The position numbers and the translations under genes are program-made. From positions 4,021,803 through 4,085,802 of the forward strand of contig NC_087380.1 in the NCBI RefSeq assembly GCF_963675165.1: a DNA stretch of 64,000 nucleotides, in the 5' to 3' direction. This DNA is from Halichondria panicea. Taxonomy: Eukaryota > Porifera > Demospongiae > Suberitida > Halichondriidae. The stretch's first letter is position 1, and every line of letters begins with the position of its first letter. The notes beneath the pieces are model-generated. The model worked only from the letters and a program-made list of their open reading frames with translations. It was not told the origin of the DNA and ran no database searches. This document shows positions 60,300 through 64,000 of the stretch, piece after piece.

Positions 60300-62254
60300 G
60301 GCTATGAGCTTTTACACAGTGCATGCGCAGTGGACCAAAGTGGCCAAGTTAAATTTAGGACTGCCATCACAGAATCTGGTGCTATCAGCTCGTGTATATG
60401 TATAGCTATCACTGGACTATGCAAAGTGAAGTGAGCTCTGACAGTCTGTGCATGAGGTTCCATTCAGCAAGCTTTTTTTAGGTGATCATGCAGTTATACC
60501 AGGAACAGCTAATATAATTCTAGCTTCCTGTAAAAGGTATAAATAAATTATAGCAGATTAAATATATTGTATCTATAGACCAATCGTTACTGCATGAGCT
60601 GGACTTGATCGAAGCATAATTATAATTATATATAAGCGTATAGATCTTAACACAACAATCTACCTAGTGACCATGTCCACTCTATCAGGCAAGCTGCTAT
60701 TTCAGAAAATAGCCACGGCTTAAAAACTCACGCTGGATACAGCATTATTATTATAAATGGCCGCACACTATACCATGCATCTCAACAGCTTAATTCAATC
60801 ATAGATTGAAGAGTTATAGGGATAGGAAACGGTTGGTATCTCGAGTAACATCTGCGCTATATACGCTGCAGTTTAATCGAGGCCATCACAACAATATCTA
60901 TTTCTACACCCATGCAGTGCATAATAAACTACAAGTAACTGTGCTTAGTCCATGCAACTTACTTATATTTTAAGGTCTATACCTATTGTAGTAGTCATAA
61001 CCAGCACGCTTACACGTTACATGTTCCAATAGCTCTAAAACAGCCTTGGGAACATATAACTTTATTGGAAAGTCTCTTTTTACTGGGTATGGTCAGTCAT
61101 TAGCAAGTACTACACGTGGCTCATAGACTAGGCGTGTTATAAGTTGCTGAAAGAGATGATTTCTCGAGGAAACACAGCTTTGGGAGTTACCCGGCAAAAA
61201 TGTGCTTAATAGCCTCGTTCATAGGGAGTAACGCGGATAATTTTCGAGGCTCCACTGCAGATTCAATGTAAAATCCTCACGTGCACCACTCTGTTTCCTA
61301 TCCCTCTAACTCTTCAATCTATGATTCAATCAACTCAAAAACCTGAATGGAAAACACAACGATAAAACACACTTTATTAATTTGTACACACACATGCATG
61401 CAATGCCATGCACATACATTGTTAATCCAGCCACACTTAGACAGTGGAGCTTGGCAAGAATAGTGAGGAAGCCACATTTCAGAAAATAGCCGTGGCTAAA
61501 ACAACCCTACCTCGAATCTAATGACTGCATGATTTTGCGGTGCAAAGATAATGCTCTTGTCTGCCAAACTACACCCAAAACGTCACATCCGGCCGTAATA
61601 AAAATAAAAACAAAAACGTATATATCACATATAGTTAGGGGCAGCCAGAACTGGCAGGTATACATTTCAGGGCAAGTGTGGTAGTATAAACAACTATAGC
61701 TAGCAATCCATGCCAAACCAAATGGCGGGTATATTGAGGTGGCCGTACTTCAGATAGCCAGAATAGCGAGAGTCGATGATACTGTACACACATAATATAC
61801 TTTATACCCACCTCATGATAGAGTTCTCCTCCGTGGATCATTCAGATCACCACAGTCTTGTGTAGTCAGAGAGGGAGCTGATTTTAGAGGCTCTGCCTTC
61901 AGTTGAGAAAGCTACTGTAAAGGTTTCTTCACAGGGCACTTGCATTTCCTCCACAAGGAGATTAATAACCAGCCAAATAGCACATTCACCAATGCTAGTA
62001 TATACATCAGTGTTGTGATGATTGAGGGGGAAAATGAACTGCACTGCACTTGTGAAGAGTTGAGAGTAAGGCTTCCACTGTCTGTTTGTACATCAACGGT
62101 TATGATTTAAAGTTGAGCCGCTTACACCTTTTGCATCATCACAACACCATGACATCAGGAAAGAGAGTTAACAGTCTCTGATATAGAGGGACATCCAGCC
62201 ACCATGTATAACTGCAGTAACACACTCGTGCTCCAAGGAGGTCCACATACCTTT
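60300..62254. other. Intergenic with a TIR element (60,801-61,322)
   Basis: No gene. At 60,801-61,322 lies an element of about 520 bp with inverted ends catagattgaagagtta and agggataggaaac. A 7-bp attcaat borders each side. A motif (catttcagaaaatagcc) occurs at about 60,700 and 61,470. Related single ends occur near 32,440 and 48,353. Confidence 0.55.
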
Positions 62255-62752
<498 letters not shown>

Positions 62753-62784
62753 AAGCTTTCATCCATATGAGTCATCTGACACTT

Positions 62785-63003
62785 CCATGTCATGCGCATG
62801 GATGGACTGTGTATGCCTGTGCTAACACTGTATTAGGGAGCATTACTAAATAGCGTGAACAACTAACACCAAAAACATTTGCAAAGTACATGTGAATGAC
62901 GTTGTAACGGATTGTAGTCATGCACTCGCTGAATTTCTTGCTTTTTTTGCTTTTCTTGGCCAATCCTAGCAACGTTTCACATTGCAAATGTTTTTTTAGT
63001 CCG
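62785..63003. repeat. R2 repeat copy
   Basis: It shares long runs with 41,195-41,500: ggatggactgtgtatgcctg, gacgttgtaacggattg, ggccaatcctagcaa and cacattgcaaatg. Confidence 0.75.
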
Positions 63004-64000
63004 ACGTATTGTCACATGCATGTTTCTTATACCCTACTGTACCGAGATTACGCCCACCCTAATTGCATGCTACAAATTAAGCAGATACAGGTGGGATGGA
63101 CTTAATTTTGAAAACCAGTAGTTTTGCCTCGAAATTAAGTCCTCCCAGGTGTTGGCCTCAATTATGCCCACTCAGTAAATTTTCTGTCTGCTTCTGAGGC
63201 CTGCTAGCTCTTGAAATACAATGAATATACATCAATGGTAGCTAAGTATAAAGAAAAGTATCAGAAGGTTGGTCTTCAACAGGGATTCAGAGGATTGTCC
63301 TTGTCTCAAATGGGCGCGAGCCCTGAGACTCGTCCCATATTAGCGAGTACCGAATATCCGTGTGTCTGTCTGTCTGTTTGTTTGTCCCAGTCAGTTTAGC
63401 ATGACGGTCGCTGCATTTTCTAACGATCATTTATACCGGCAAGCAATTGGCAAGACATTAATATTTCTACTGGATGAAACTGATACAGCTCAACAACTAA
63501 GGCAATAAGCAATGGCGTTTCCTATGCCATATCAAACACACTATATGCTGGCAAGGCTAAGAGAAGTTTGACAACAAGTATAGGAGCTAATATAATGAGA
63601 CAGAAGCTTTGTCTGTCGTCAAAAGGTTAAAGAGATCTTTAGGAAACAGCAAGTCGAGCAAGTCGAACAAGTGATTACTACTCCTATATACAACTTCTTT
63701 TTGCTAATGTTCGCCCCACACAATGCTTCCAGCATCCCCTAGTTATTAACTCGAGGCGCGCTGCGGCGCCACTGGTTACAGTAGTTGGTCTGTCTGTCTG
63801 TCGGTCTGTTTGTGTATTCTGAGTCTACTCACTCGGATATGATATATAGCACTGTGTTTGTACCATGGATAGCCTCAACACAACAAGTAGTAGTTTTAAT
63901 GTATACTTACCCTCACATATCACATATGCAGTCAATCTATATAGAGCTAGAGCTAGAGAAGGACAATCTTCAAGTGCTGCCAAATGTGTGTCCCAGTAGA
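63004..64000. other. Window end, nothing recognised
   Basis: No gene. There are short (GTCT)n runs near 63,362 and 63,787. Confidence 0.45.

Overview
This looks like nuclear DNA from an early-branching animal, most likely a sponge (demosponge, Amphimedon-like). The reasons are an AT-rich sequence, small GT-AG introns (about 40-100 bp) next to a few introns of about 2 kb stuffed with transposon debris, a giant sacsin-type gene, Death-domain and NLR-associated gene fragments, a KDZ transposase and many palindromic MITEs. Species assignment is inference; nothing here proves it. No rRNA, tRNA or CRISPR array was recognised.

Layout. 181-17,768 (minus): a sacsin-like gene whose four proposed exon blocks join in phase to a protein of about 4,374 aa (three sacsin/HSP90-type ATPase repeats, a J domain, a C-terminal HEPN domain). 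A short first exon 1.9 kb upstream of exon 2 supplies the start of the first ATPase repeat. Its introns hold a hAT-type MITE, a pogo-type MITE and a dispersed repeat called R1 here. 20,960-21,704 (minus): a small two-exon gene with a possible SANT/Myb-like region. 23,608-28,111: a direct duplicate of the last 4.6 kb of the sacsin locus, now a pseudogene with two TAG stops. 28,884-30,758: a broken leader with a degraded 2A-like ELNPGP motif and a Death-domain exon; a 1.3 kb transposon sits inside the Gly-Pro codons of that motif. 32-38 kb: LINE fragments and a Mutator-type (9-bp target duplication) element carrying exon-like sequence. 39,331-40,299 (minus): an intact four-exon PHD-finger gene of 207 aa. 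41,591-43,968 (minus): a nine-exon KDZ-type transposase (about 575 aa) with late decay. 45.8-46.4 kb: Gypsy integrase debris. 47,143-47,972 (plus): an exon pair of a sponge/cnidarian domain found with Death proteins. 50,490-54,352 (plus): a decayed integrase-core gene with a 2.3 kb intron. 56-58 kb: more Mutator-type elements. 58.5-60.3 kb: a second, 5'-truncated LINE. 60.3-64 kb: MITEs, R1 and R2 repeats and a (CT)n tract.

How the parts relate. The only apparently functional host genes are the sacsin-like chaperone gene, the PHD gene and perhaps the small SANT-like gene. The rest is a dense nest of mobile DNA from at least six superfamilies. Two immune-type fragments (2A/Death at 29-30.8 kb; the orphan domain at 47 kb) fit the large NLR/Death repertoires known in sponges. 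All splice junctions given were inferred from GT-AG signals, phase and family resemblance, without transcripts.
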